Positions 43,617 through 51,466 of a DNA stretch of 62,230 nucleotides are shown piece after piece (position 1 is the stretch's first letter; each line of letters begins with the position of its first letter). Both the position numbers and the translations under genes were made by a program. Source of the stretch: a virus. The notes beneath the pieces are model-generated. The model worked only from the letters and a program-made list of their open reading frames with translations, made no database searches and was not told the DNA's origin. The stretch spans positions 1 to 62,230 of the IMG/VR virus record IMGVR_UViG_3300014501_000019; one strand, 5' to 3'.

Positions 43617-45227
43617 TTAAGTAATTACGTAACTCGCAGAACCAACCTGAGAGGTAGCGTATCCAGACAATACGGCAATTGCATTTACGGTCTCGGAAGC
43701 GGATACGGAGATTGCTCCAGTATATAGAGTGCTATATACCGTAGGAGTCGTTCCATTGGTAGTATAGTAAATAGCGGCTCCGGGAGTGCCCGAGGTGATC
43801 GTAACCGTCTGTGTAGAAGGGTAGGATCCACCAACAGGACTGAAAGCGGGGCGACCTACTTGAGAAGAAACAGGAGCTAATACTGTAGTAACAACTGCAC
43901 CACTGGCACTAGAGAATGCTTCAGCCATAACCGGCGTTTCAGGACCACTCGAAGGAGCGATAACGTTCGCGGCAGCACTAAGAGTAACGGCTCCAGTCAA
44001 AGCGATTAATGAACCATTCACGGTTCCACCAAGAGTATCGGTGATACTGGCTTGAGCGATGATGTTACCTTGAAAGGTGCCAGCGCTCCCTGAATTGATG
44101 GTTGCAGATGAACCAACGATCCAGTAGATGTTGGCAGAAGTAGCCCCGTTTTCAAGAGTCATGACAGGAACACCTCCAGCACCAGTAGTAAGTGTGGAAG
44201 CAGTATATAGGATATACGTGCCTGCACCATTAAAAGTTAGGGTTCCTGTAGCAGAAGTAGCTAGATGTGCAGCTCCTCCGGTGAACTGATAATTCCCAGG
44301 TGTGAGTGTTTGACCGTCTAGAGTTGCTGAAATCGTGGTACCAGCTAGACCAAGAGTTTGTTTGGAGGTAAACGAAGCTTGTGCTGCGGTTTGGGCAGAA
44401 GAAGCTACGCCGTCCGCGATATGCTCGCCACCAGTATAAGTACCAGGAGGGAAGCCAGTAATACTCGTCCCAGGATAGATGCCAAGATCTCCAGTAAGAA
44501 CGCTTGAACCCGTATTGGTGACTGCAGAGGCGCCCAAGATAGCGAAGGCACCCATTCCACCGCTAGAGGCGTTCATGGCTGCAACTGTCTTAGTGGCAAC
44601 TGCTGAAGCCGAATCACTGCTAAGAATGGTTACTTCGATCCCGGTAAAGCCAGCTGGAGCTGGGTCGGTATTTGAACCGCCTGAAACATTATACCAAATG
44701 TAGTAAGAATTAGAATTACCGCCAGTAAATATTTCAAAGTACTCACCTGCACCAGTAGATGCGAAGGCAGAACCTGCGGGGAAAGTCATCAAATCCCACT
44801 GCTGACGAGCGGGACCTTGAAATTGAACAGATGAACTAAATCCGGAAGGCATCGTTACATTAACTGGCGAGCCGTTAAAATACGCATTTGGAAAAGAGTT
44901 GGGCACCGTTGGGGGTAAAAAGTTTGGAAAAATAGGAGCTTGGACACCGCCAGCTAGAGCGTTAAGCAGTTCTTTTAGACTAGCATCTGGAAGACTGAAG
45001 CCGTCTTTTACAAACTGAACGTCAAGAGGACTAAGTGCGTAGGTTCCAAGAATACAGGCTTGAAAATTACTGGCCATACTAGGACGACCAAGACAGTCGG
45101 TCAGTCTAGTAAAATCAATGGAAGAAAGTGTGGTTTCTTGGGCAATGGCGGAAACGAGGTTGAGACCTGAAGTGGTGCTGCCCATTCCGCTGATAAGATA
45201 AGCTTGAGTAGTTGAAGATAAAGACAT
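43617..45227 (-). CDS. Stand-alone virion protein with ice-binding-like (DUF3494) and chitobiase-type C-terminal domains
   Basis: A 536-aa protein. Residues about 159-215 carry the EYFEIFTGG...DPAPAGFTGIEV module. Residues about 224-414 are a DUF3494-type domain (AFAILGASAVTNTG, LTGDLGIYPG, GFPPGTYTGGEH, LDGQTLTPGNY, IYWIVGSSATINSG, VNGSLIALTGAVTL). Residues about 455-536 (FSPVGGSYPSTQTVTI, IYYTTNGTTPTVYS, SQVGSASYVI) match the CHB_HEX_C beta-sandwich seen next to carbohydrate-active domains. The gene has its own late-promoter motif, AAGGAG ribosome site and terminator, so it is expressed alone, 10 kb from the tail genes. Inferred role: capsid or tail decoration with adhesive function. Confidence 0.8.
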   Translation of the reverse strand: MSLSSTTQAYLISGMGSTTSGLNLVSAIAQETTLSSIDFTRLTDCLGRPSMASNFQACILGTYALSPLDVQFVKDGFSLPDASLKELLNALAGGVQAPIFPNFLPPTVPNSFPNAYFNGSPVNVTMPSGFSSSVQFQGPARQQWDLMTFPAGSAFASTGAGEYFEIFTGGNSNSYYIWYNVSGGSNTDPAPAGFTGIEVTILSSDSASAVATKTVAAMNASSGGMGAFAILGASAVTNTGSSVLTGDLGIYPGTSITGFPPGTYTGGEHIADGVASSAQTAAQASFTSKQTLGLAGTTISATLDGQTLTPGNYQFTGGAAHLATSATGTLTFNGAGTYILYTASTLTTGAGGVPVMTLENGATSANIYWIVGSSATINSGSAGTFQGNIIAQASITDTLGGTVNGSLIALTGAVTLSAAANVIAPSSGPETPVMAEAFSSASGAVVTTVLAPVSSQVGRPAFSPVGGSYPSTQTVTITSGTPGAAIYYTTNGTTPTVYSTLYTGAISVSASETVNAIAVLSGYATSQVGSASYVIT

Positions 45228-45266
45228 TTAAAGCTCCTTGTGTTTTAGTATTTATATATACTGCTT

Positions 45267-45277
45267 ATAAGATTGCG
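45267..45277 (-). promoter_or_regulatory. Late-promoter-like motif CGCAATCTTAT
   Basis: It lies 39 nt before the ATG of the 536-aa virion gene, followed by TATATATAAATA and the AAGGAG ribosome site. It differs from the common motif only in its first two bases. Confidence 0.5.
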
Positions 45278-45313
45278 TAGTTATAGTGTTATTACTATAA
45301 GTTGTTGTTTTTA

Positions 45314-45469
45314 TTAATCTTTATCTTTATCGGTAATTTCTACTTGCTTTACAAATATCCAAAAACCTTCCATTGGTTTATCTGAAATACCATAATGTCC
45401 ATGGCAAACGTGGCCAGTAGGGTTACCATCTGGATCTAATTCTATCCAATAATGGTCTAAAAATATCAT
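45314..45469 (-). CDS. Small hypothetical protein
   Basis: A 51-aa acidic protein with several His and one Cys (GHVCHGHYGISDKP), perhaps metal-binding. Its ATG overlaps the stop of the HNH-AP2 gene (ATGA), which supports it. Not recognised. Confidence 0.5.
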   Translation of the reverse strand: MIFLDHYWIELDPDGNPTGHVCHGHYGISDKPMEGFWIFVKQVEITDKDKD

Positions 45470-46005
45470 ATGAGTCCTAAAATTTTATTAGTAACAGCAA
45501 ATTCTCCGAAAAGGATAATGGCTGCCTCATCATGTGCTTTAGCTGCTTCTATTTTAGTGTGATAGGTCCCTAATACAATTTGTTTCCCATTTTTATAGAT
45601 ATGGGCTCTCCATTTTTTGGTCCTATTTTTATCTGATCTATACGATACACCTTTATATCCAGACGTGTTATCCGATCGGATTCCGACATTGGCAGCATTA
45701 GATTGTTTATCGGCACATCTTAAATTGTCCCATTTATTATTAGACCTATTTCTATCCTCATGATCCACATGGGCAGGAATTGTTCCTGTTATGTATAAGA
45801 AAGCCAATCTATGAGCCCTATAATGTTCTCCGTCTATACCAATCATAACGTATCCTTCGCTACCACCATAAGTCGGCGTATAGCCCGCAATTGTACCGGC
45901 TTCATGCTGATTGTTTTTAGACGAACGTGTCCATACAAAATCCCCTGTTAGTGGATCATAATATAATATGGATTTTAAATATTCTTGAGTTATAATTTTA
46001 GGCAC
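45466..46005 (-). CDS. HNH endonuclease with AP2 DNA-binding domain
   Basis: A 179-aa protein. The HNH core is AHRLAFLYITGTIPAHVDHE, then NNKWDNLRCADKQSNAAN. The C-terminal half GYKGVSYRSDKNRTKKWRAH, then LGTYHTKIEAAKAHDEAA, is an AP2/ERF-type DNA-binding domain. HNH plus AP2 is a standard free-standing homing endonuclease. It overlaps the phosphoesterase gene by 16 bp. Confidence 0.92.
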   Translation of the reverse strand: MPKIITQEYLKSILYYDPLTGDFVWTRSSKNNQHEAGTIAGYTPTYGGSEGYVMIGIDGEHYRAHRLAFLYITGTIPAHVDHEDRNRSNNKWDNLRCADKQSNAANVGIRSDNTSGYKGVSYRSDKNRTKKWRAHIYKNGKQIVLGTYHTKIEAAKAHDEAAIILFGEFAVTNKILGLI

Positions 46006-46586
46006 AAAATATCTTTTTCTATTCGCTCTAAACTAACTGGATAAAAGTCATTTACGTCCACGCCCACGTTTATCATCAAACTATTTTTTGGAGACAGTTT
46101 ATTTTTCCATGCACCATGACAATGGCCATGAAGCAACGTCTGCCCATTATCAATTGGCCTATATTTGGGATATCTTTGGTCATACCGGGAGTTGTCTTCT
46201 AAATAAGGTAGATGATGCATCAACACTTGTTTACCGCCGATAATGATCGTATCTTCTAATTTAATAGTCTTAAATCCAGCATCAAAGTATATTTTACGAA
46301 ATTTTTCCAGCTTTTCTTTGTTCTTAGCATGAACGGGATGACAATGATCATGGTTTCCAGCAATAAGGTGATGCTCACCATTTAAACGTGGTAGGATTAA
46401 ACCAGGAGCGGTTTTGTCGAGACTGAAGTCTCCCAGATGGTAAGTTACGTCCCCAGGTTTAACCAAAGAATTAAAACGTTCTACGATGGTTTCATTCATT
46501 TCCTCAATTGAGTTAAATGGGCGACTACAGTATTTTATTACGTTAACGTGATTAATGTGGAAATCCGCGCTGAAAAATATTGACAC
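45990..46586 (-). CDS. Metallophosphoesterase
   Basis: A 198-aa protein with SADFHINH (Asp8, His10), YHLGDFS, AGNHDHCHP, MHHLPY and HGHCHG, a complete calcineurin-like metal centre. It resembles the small phosphoesterases common in phages. It is a different branch from the enzyme at 37169-37828. Substrate unknown. Confidence 0.88.
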   Translation of the reverse strand: MSIFFSADFHINHVNVIKYCSRPFNSIEEMNETIVERFNSLVKPGDVTYHLGDFSLDKTAPGLILPRLNGEHHLIAGNHDHCHPVHAKNKEKLEKFRKIYFDAGFKTIKLEDTIIIGGKQVLMHHLPYLEDNSRYDQRYPKYRPIDNGQTLLHGHCHGAWKNKLSPKNSLMINVGVDVNDFYPVSLERIEKDILCLKL

Positions 46587-46925
46587 TTAACACCACTTAA
46601 TCTCTACGACCTTCTCTAAAAGATAGACACCACCTTGAGTTTCGAAGGTAATGCTATTCTCACCGGCATCTAAAACCTTAACGATAGGTGATGTTCTAAT
46701 ATATTGGTTATCAAAGAACCTATTAGCCGAGGTATTAATCACCTTAACACCAGGCAACCCAAGAGACTTGACTTCAACGATGGTAAGTGGACCTTCTACA
46801 CTATCGCCGTCATTAACCATACCTAAACGAAAATTCTGGGTTTTAGTGAGTCTATAGTTAACATCTTCTAGGTTTAGAAATTCCTTGGGTACCAAATGTT
46901 TAATGTTTTCGTCGATTTTAATCAT
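46587..46925 (-). CDS. Hypothetical protein
   Basis: A 112-aa protein with a beta-rich C-terminal half (NSITFETQGGVYLLEKVVEI). Not recognised. I chose the ATG at 46925 (AAGGA just upstream, 1 nt after the previous stop); a frame open to 47081 lies inside the upstream gene. Confidence 0.55.
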   Translation of the reverse strand: MIKIDENIKHLVPKEFLNLEDVNYRLTKTQNFRLGMVNDGDSVEGPLTIVEVKSLGLPGVKVINTSANRFFDNQYIRTSPIVKVLDAGENSITFETQGGVYLLEKVVEIKWC

Positions 46926-46926
46926 A

Positions 46927-47322
46927 TCATCCTTTTTCATCGCATTTAGTACAGTAGTTATAGGTTTCAGTGAAGCCTTCGTATTTAGCCCAGGCGTGGT
47001 TGCAAGTTTTGAAGTCTTCATCACAGGTAATCCAACCAGGGTTTTTAAACTGTGCATAGAACTGCTTTCTAAACTGTGCATAGAACTGCTTTCTAAGCTC
47101 TTCTATATCCTCATCTACATAATTCCTAACCAATTCAATTGTTTCCTCAGTCTCTGGAGAGGGTTTATAATTAGGATCTCCAGGCATGCCTAGAATATAA
47201 CCTGTTGGAAAACCATTAATGGCAACATATCTAAGAGCGTCTAACATATCATCCTTATATGGAACATCCTTCTTAGAACAAGACATGGATTCCAAATAAT
47301 CGAGAAAATTACCTTCGTTCAT
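46927..47322 (-). CDS. Hypothetical protein with tandem duplication and CxHxW...YCxxC zinc module
   Basis: A 131-aa protein. Near residues 76-91 an 8-aa unit (RKQFYAQF) occurs twice because of a 24-bp tandem DNA repeat. The end (CNHAWAKYEGFTETYNYC, then TKCD) is the zinc module shared with three other proteins here. Confidence 0.6.
   Translation of the reverse strand: MNEGNFLDYLESMSCSKKDVPYKDDMLDALRYVAINGFPTGYILGMPGDPNYKPSPETEETIELVRNYVDEDIEELRKQFYAQFRKQFYAQFKNPGWITCDEDFKTCNHAWAKYEGFTETYNYCTKCDEKG
47049..47096 (-). repeat. 24-bp tandem repeat, two copies, inside a gene
   Basis: Two perfect copies of a 24-bp unit beginning AAACTGTGCATAGAACTG. The frame is kept, so the protein gains 8 residues. 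It looks like a recent slippage or duplication event. Confidence 0.85.
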
Positions 47323-47513
47323 TTCTTCACCTCAACTGGCATAGCCGTCTTCACTAGTTCGATCTTAGCAGAGACCATAGAAAGTTCGCGTTCAAGAAAC
47401 TGTCGATATTCTTTGGCACGATTCTTGTGCTTTTCTGGCAATACGGTAGAAGCAAGTTTTAGCTTAACATCGCTCTCATACTTAACAAGACTGATCAACT
47501 TTTCCTTATTCAT
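47319..47513 (-). CDS. Small helical protein
   Basis: A 64-aa charged protein, predicted to be all helix (KYESDVKLKLASTVLPEKHK in its middle). Not recognised. It overlaps the next gene by 4 bp. Confidence 0.55.
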   Translation of the reverse strand: MNKEKLISLVKYESDVKLKLASTVLPEKHKNRAKEYRQFLERELSMVSAKIELVKTAMPVEVKK

Positions 47514-47522
47514 ATTTTTCCT

Positions 47523-47807
47523 TTAATATCCATCCTTAAAAACTTTAACACCATAACCGCAATTATTGGAAGTATCCAACTCTGTTATACCGATTTTATT
47601 GGTAATTTTTACTGAATTACTTTCAGGACCATCACCTAAATATTTAACCGTTCTGATGTCTAATAAACCAAGTTCTAACCGCTCTTTTGCGTTAGTGGAA
47701 AATTCTCGAAATTTACGGTAGCAATCACTATCATCGCTCCCTTGAACTAAGAAGAATCTATCTTCCCTGGATACTAAATCTTTAGCGGTCATCAAAACTA
47801 CACACAT
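47523..47807 (-). CDS. Hypothetical protein
   Basis: A 94-aa mixed alpha/beta protein, not recognised. GAGGAATAAT immediately precedes the ATG at 47807, 1 nt after the upstream stop, so this start is preferred over the one at 47819. Confidence 0.55.
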   Translation of the reverse strand: MCVVLMTAKDLVSREDRFFLVQGSDDSDCYRKFREFSTNAKERLELGLLDIRTVKYLGDGPESNSVKITNKIGITELDTSNNCGYGVKVFKDGY

Positions 47808-47808
47808 A

Positions 47809-48009
47809 TTATTCCTCATAATTCTCCCATGCTTGATCTACTGCTCGTTCCGCCTTACGTACTTTATTGTTAATATACACTGCCTCATTACAACTGTCTA
47901 GACATTTAAACAAATAATAATTATATTCTGACGCACCACATTGATCGCACTCATAAATGGGCGGCATGCTACTATGTGAAGTAATTAGTTTAATCAAATT
48001 TATATCCAA
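47809..48009 (-). CDS. Small zinc-binding protein
   Basis: A 66-aa protein with CDQCG and CLDSC, a likely zinc site. The start is uncertain: TTG at 48009 follows GGAGAGG closely; an ATG at 47967 would shorten the product but has no ribosome site. Confidence 0.5.
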   Translation of the reverse strand: MDINLIKLITSHSSMPPIYECDQCGASEYNYYLFKCLDSCNEAVYINNKVRKAERAVDQAWENYEE

Positions 48010-48397
48010 ACCTCTCCAGATCAGCTTTCGAACGAACGCTGGTTGGTAGACCGTTGTTGTGCCCAGATAGTCTATAAATGGAAATAGTTCCGTAAAGAAC
48101 TCGTATTTCTGTGATATCAGGGGGCAATACGCTTTGATCTGATGGGGTCAATATAAGAACTAAGGAACCGGGATCGCAATGACGTTCTAAATAGAACTTA
48201 ATACCTTCGTTAGCGATTTCATAAATTTGTTCACGTCTATCCGTTACTAATGAGTAGGTAGGTAGTTCAAAAAATTCTTCAACAAGTTTAAGATCAAAAA
48301 GTGAAGGTTTATACTCACTTCCATCTTCATCCAAGTTTTGAACCAATTTTTGCATTTGTCGAAATTGTTCAACATAGTATTCAAATGAATTACGCAT
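47990..48397 (-). CDS. Hypothetical protein
   Basis: A 135-aa protein with an acidic helical first half and a beta-rich end (LVLILTPSDQSVLPPDIT). Not recognised. Confidence 0.55.
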   Translation of the reverse strand: MRNSFEYYVEQFRQMQKLVQNLDEDGSEYKPSLFDLKLVEEFFELPTYSLVTDRREQIYEIANEGIKFYLERHCDPGSLVLILTPSDQSVLPPDITEIRVLYGTISIYRLSGHNNGLPTSVRSKADLERFGYKFD

Positions 48398-48399
48398 AA

Positions 48400-48600
48400 T
48401 TACTTCTTAGGACCATAATAATACACTGGTTTAGTTCCATCCAAATATTCCTCCTGCGATTCTGGACAATGAATTTCAAGGTAGCCACGAACAATATTAA
48501 GAATTTCTCCCCATTGAAGTTCATGGGCTTCTACCATCTCCAAAATAAGGGGCTCCATATCCATGGTTATGTCTCCGAGAGGCCTAAGTTTTTTACCCAT
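48400..48600 (-). CDS. Hypothetical protein
   Basis: A 66-aa protein, not recognised (WGEILNIVRGYLEIHC in its middle). The ATG at 48600 follows the upstream stop at once; a TTG at 48612 is an alternative. Confidence 0.5.
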   Translation of the reverse strand: MGKKLRPLGDITMDMEPLILEMVEAHELQWGEILNIVRGYLEIHCPESQEEYLDGTKPVYYYGPKK

Positions 48601-48601
48601 A

Positions 48602-49219
48602 TCAAAATCCAAAACTCAAAGCCGCACCGGCCTGATTCATTCGTTGTGCAATTTGACGCAAAGCTTCCATTAGCTGTTGATTCTGCATCTCTAAGCTTTG
48701 TATCTTTAGGGCTAACATTCGATTTTCATATTTTTGTGCCAAACCTTCAGGTAGAAGATCGGTGTATTTAATCATCAAAGAATCAACAATAGGTGCATAA
48801 CCAAGATGGTCCAAAAAAGTAAAGAATTCCTGCTGTTTGTCAAACTCTTCTTGAAATTCCCATCTACACCGTTGTTTACATTCAAGATCGCCGCTCCAGA
48901 TTACTTGTTGCCTATCTTTATGTTTATCTAAGAAAATATCGCCTTTGCACAGGTTTCCAAATTCTTGTGAATCGTAGTAACTATAGCCGCCAGGTCTTTG
49001 ATATTTGTATCCTGGAACCATATTAACACATGTATCCTGACAGCCCACGTATTTCTTACCGCAGGAAGTGCAATACGAGAATCCCTCGGTTTTATCCACA
49101 ATGTGATCTGGGGTTCTGATATTAAATTTCTTAGCAGTAGCCACCCAATCGGCTCTAGAATAGGGAGTCCAGCAATAATCGCCGTATCCAGGTTCTTTGT
49201 ATGGAATTAGCTCGTTCAT
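48602..49219 (-). CDS. Hypothetical Cys-rich protein with C-terminal coiled coil
   Basis: A 205-aa protein. The first half has CTSCGKKYVGCQDTC and further Cys (zinc or disulfide). The end (about 160-195) is a Gln/Leu-rich coiled coil (MLALKIQSLEMQNQQLMEAL). Not recognised. Confidence 0.58.
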   Translation of the reverse strand: MNELIPYKEPGYGDYCWTPYSRADWVATAKKFNIRTPDHIVDKTEGFSYCTSCGKKYVGCQDTCVNMVPGYKYQRPGGYSYYDSQEFGNLCKGDIFLDKHKDRQQVIWSGDLECKQRCRWEFQEEFDKQQEFFTFLDHLGYAPIVDSLMIKYTDLLPEGLAQKYENRMLALKIQSLEMQNQQLMEALRQIAQRMNQAGAALSFGF

Positions 49220-49220
49220 A

Positions 49221-49499
49221 CTAAAACCACAGCCGTTCGTCTTCAGTTAAACCAAACTCCTGACAAACCCTTTCAGCTTCTGGAATATCTCGCTCATTGA
49301 TATACCAAGTACAAGAGTTGGTTTCATCACCAATAGGTAGGTTGTCGATTAATTCTTCAATGGCATCCCTATTATGTTCTGCAATGTGATCGTCTATATA
49401 TCCAACTTGCTGGGAGCTAAGGGAAAAACGATATTCGCCGTCAGTATATTCGTCACTGTAAATTATATAACGATACCCTTTTAGATTACTCATTTTCAT
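49221..49499 (-). CDS. Hypothetical protein
   Basis: A 92-aa acidic protein, not recognised. The ATG at 49499 overlaps the upstream stop (ATGA); a second ATG lies at 49493. Confidence 0.53.
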   Translation of the reverse strand: MKMSNLKGYRYIIYSDEYTDGEYRFSLSSQQVGYIDDHIAEHNRDAIEELIDNLPIGDETNSCTWYINERDIPEAERVCQEFGLTEDERLWF

Positions 49500-49702
49500 C
49501 TCATCACGCAATTTCGGTGAATATTTTCGGTTCCATTACAACAGGGGCATTGATTGGTTTCTGTTATATAAAGAGAATATACGGCATGAGCCATTTCAAG
49601 TCTGGTAATTAAACTAGCACTGTCGTCGTAACAGTAATCATTACGTTCAATCTCGTCTTGAAGTTCCTTAATAGTAGTTTTTATCCAATTTCCAAAATTC
49701 AT
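49496..49702 (-). CDS. Small zinc-binding protein
   Basis: A 68-aa helical protein ending in CPCCNGTENIHRNC, a likely zinc site. GAGG lies 7 nt before the ATG at 49702, which starts 1 nt after the upstream stop. A frame open to 49747 lies inside that gene. Confidence 0.55.
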   Translation of the reverse strand: MNFGNWIKTTIKELQDEIERNDYCYDDSASLITRLEMAHAVYSLYITETNQCPCCNGTENIHRNCVMR

Positions 49703-49703
49703 A

Positions 49704-49883
49704 TTAATCCTCGTATCCAAGATATACGCGCCAACCTTCGGTACCAAAGAAATCGTCCATGGACAATTCGTCCAATTTCTTCATAAGGTCTTCCAGCAAT
49801 ATTTCTCTTTGCATGGCAGTCAACACGTCAAGATCACGGGTTCTACGGGGACACAAGACTTTCTTAGGTTTGTTTTTCTTCAT
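49704..49883 (-). CDS. Small basic/acidic protein
   Basis: A 59-aa protein: basic start (MKKNKPKKVLCPRRTRD), amphipathic helix, acidic end. It fills the gap between two genes exactly and overlaps the upstream gene by 20 bp. Not recognised. Confidence 0.5.
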   Translation of the reverse strand: MKKNKPKKVLCPRRTRDLDVLTAMQREILLEDLMKKLDELSMDDFFGTEGWRVYLGYED

Positions 49884-50181
49884 CTTCGCCTTCCTCGATA
49901 TGTGAATACTGGTATTTAAGTTGGTCTAAACTAATCCTATTGCCATCTCTATCCATGAGAATGAATCCGCCATCTCTCATGTCTATACTAAGTTTTATAT
50001 ATTTGCACAGACTATTTTTAATCCAAGACCAATCTATGGCTCCCGGTTTTAAAGTCATTCCGTCTTCCTCGTATGGATCTTCTATTGCGGCGGATTTAAT
50101 GAAAGCAATGACTTCATCAAAGTTGGTTTCCCAAATATTTGCATTTACTTTAGCTTCAAATTCTTTACTTGGTTTATTCAT
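49864..50181 (-). CDS. Hypothetical protein
   Basis: A 105-aa acidic protein, not recognised, with a very acidic C-terminus (HIEEGEDEEKQT). No membrane segment. Confidence 0.55.
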   Translation of the reverse strand: MNKPSKEFEAKVNANIWETNFDEVIAFIKSAAIEDPYEEDGMTLKPGAIDWSWIKNSLCKYIKLSIDMRDGGFILMDRDGNRISLDQLKYQYSHIEEGEDEEKQT

Positions 50182-50212
50182 AAATAGAATGTATTCTAAT
50201 AACTAATGAAGG

Positions 50213-50479
50213 TCAATCTTTATCTTCAATTCCTTTCATAAATTCGTCCAAAGAGATCCTAACACCTTCTACTCCATAAGCATTCCTATATTTACCATCT
50301 TTTTGTAGTGTAAAGTGCTCGGGACTCCAATTCATAGCACGTTGAATTTGGTCATGTAGGGCATCTTCTCTGGCAGTTCTAGTCCTACGCCATGGACGAT
50401 CCGGTGCAAATCCAATAACGAAAAGCGGTAGAAAAAATACAAAAAATAGTAACCCGAATGTGAACAATAAATCAACCAT
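50213..50479 (-). CDS. Small membrane protein
   Basis: An 88-aa protein with one N-terminal membrane helix (LLFTFGLLFFVFFLPLFVIG) followed by a basic stretch (RPWRRTRTARE) and a soluble tail. It overlaps the upstream gene by 8 bp. Not recognised. Confidence 0.57.
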   Translation of the reverse strand: MVDLLFTFGLLFFVFFLPLFVIGFAPDRPWRRTRTAREDALHDQIQRAMNWSPEHFTLQKDGKYRNAYGVEGVRISLDEFMKGIEDKD

Positions 50480-50846
50480 TTTCTTCTTTCTTTACGTTAC
50501 AATGCTTGCAATACTCATACCTACTCCAACCACTATCGTAGGTTAACCAAACATGGTCGCAAGGTAGATCAGGTAGATCAGGTAGATCAGCATGGGAAGC
50601 CGTAACAGGAGATAACGATTCAAGAAATACTTGAATATCTAGTTCCAAGTCTTTTTCATCGATGGTATATGTACGACTACCGACAGTAACGAATCCTTGA
50701 CTGTTATCCAGTACTTGGCACATAACTTGATAAGTACGTTCTGTGATTCCAGTGCTATGGCCAGCAATTCTAGTCCCAATAACGATACCTTTATTATAAT
50801 GGGTGAAAAGCTTAATAATTACTTTGTCGCGGAGTTTAAACTTCAT
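50472..50846 (-). CDS. Hypothetical protein with DLP repeat and CxHxW...YCxxC zinc module
   Basis: A 124-aa protein. The first half contains a KOW/SH3-like pattern (LRDKVIIKLFTHYNKGIVIG). A 9-bp DNA repeat gives DLPDLPDLP near residue 90. The zinc module CDHVWLTYDSGWSRYEYC then KHC follows, shared with three other proteins in the window. Confidence 0.6.
   Translation of the reverse strand: MKFKLRDKVIIKLFTHYNKGIVIGTRIAGHSTGITERTYQVMCQVLDNSQGFVTVGSRTYTIDEKDLELDIQVFLESLSPVTASHADLPDLPDLPCDHVWLTYDSGWSRYEYCKHCNVKKEENG
50563..50589 (-). repeat. 9-bp tandem repeat, three copies
   Basis: GGTAGATCA repeated three times, encoding Asp-Leu-Pro units just before the zinc module. It probably forms a flexible linker and is prone to slippage. 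Confidence 0.75.
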
Positions 50847-50852
50847 ATCGAT

Positions 50853-50978
50853 TTACTTTGGTTTAAATATGTTTAATTTTTTAGCAAGTTTTACCGCAGA
50901 TTTTTCTTTACCACTGGCTTTAATTTTCTTGTCAAGAATCTTTATCATCAAGAGTCTACCTTCTTTTGTTAACCCCAT
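50853..50978 (-). CDS. Small basic protein
   Basis: A 41-aa Lys-rich protein (KEGRLLMIKILDKKIKASGK). It starts 4 nt after the upstream stop. No clear ribosome site, so confidence is modest. Confidence 0.4.
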   Translation of the reverse strand: MGLTKEGRLLMIKILDKKIKASGKEKSAVKLAKKLNIFKPK

Positions 50979-50982
50979 AATT

Positions 50983-51207
50983 TCAATGACTTGTTTTCGT
51001 AGGATCTATATCTTCTAAGGAACCATCTAGACCCGGTTTATTCTCTGGATTGTTTCCTGTGTATCTTTCTACTAAGTAGTTTAATCCAAACTGGGTAGTT
51101 TCTGGAATTTCAAAGAAATGCTGGCAATCGTCGTGACGGCATATAAAGCCAACTAACATAAACTGAGTTTCTTTTCTATTACATTTGGGACAAACTACTT
51201 CATTCAT
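50983..51207 (-). CDS. Small zinc-ribbon protein
   Basis: A 74-aa protein with CPKCNRKETQF and CRHDDCQHFF, a two-part zinc ribbon. I chose the ATG at 51207 (AGGA upstream); a frame open to 51264 is not supported. It is the first gene of this minus-strand run. Confidence 0.58.
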   Translation of the reverse strand: MNEVVCPKCNRKETQFMLVGFICRHDDCQHFFEIPETTQFGLNYLVERYTGNNPENKPGLDGSLEDIDPTKTSH

Positions 51208-51264
51208 ATTTTCCTTTAAATAATGGGTAGGGATTCTCGATTTACCCCTAGGCTCGCTCCTCAT

Positions 51265-51466
51265 ACCTATTTACCTTCCGGCCCTGGTAAGTGCTCCCCG
51301 GAAGACCCTGACTATCACATTAGCCAGCCCACTCATTTACAGTCACCTACCCGCTAACCGTTCGGTTAACGCTGAAATCGGCCTTTGCTTAGCAATCTGC
51401 GATTCATCGCATTGGCTTTCGGCGCTGCTATAAATAGAGATTCGCACAAAGAGGAAAGGAAGTCAA
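51265..51466. other. GC-rich structured intergenic region upstream of the recombinase
   Basis: No gene seen. It has an inverted repeat CTTCCGG/CCGGAAG (51275-51281 with 51298-51304) and a near-palindrome TAACCGTTCGGTTA around 51355-51368. It is visibly more GC-rich than its flanks. It could be a recombination site for the adjacent recombinase or a structured leader. Confidence 0.4.
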
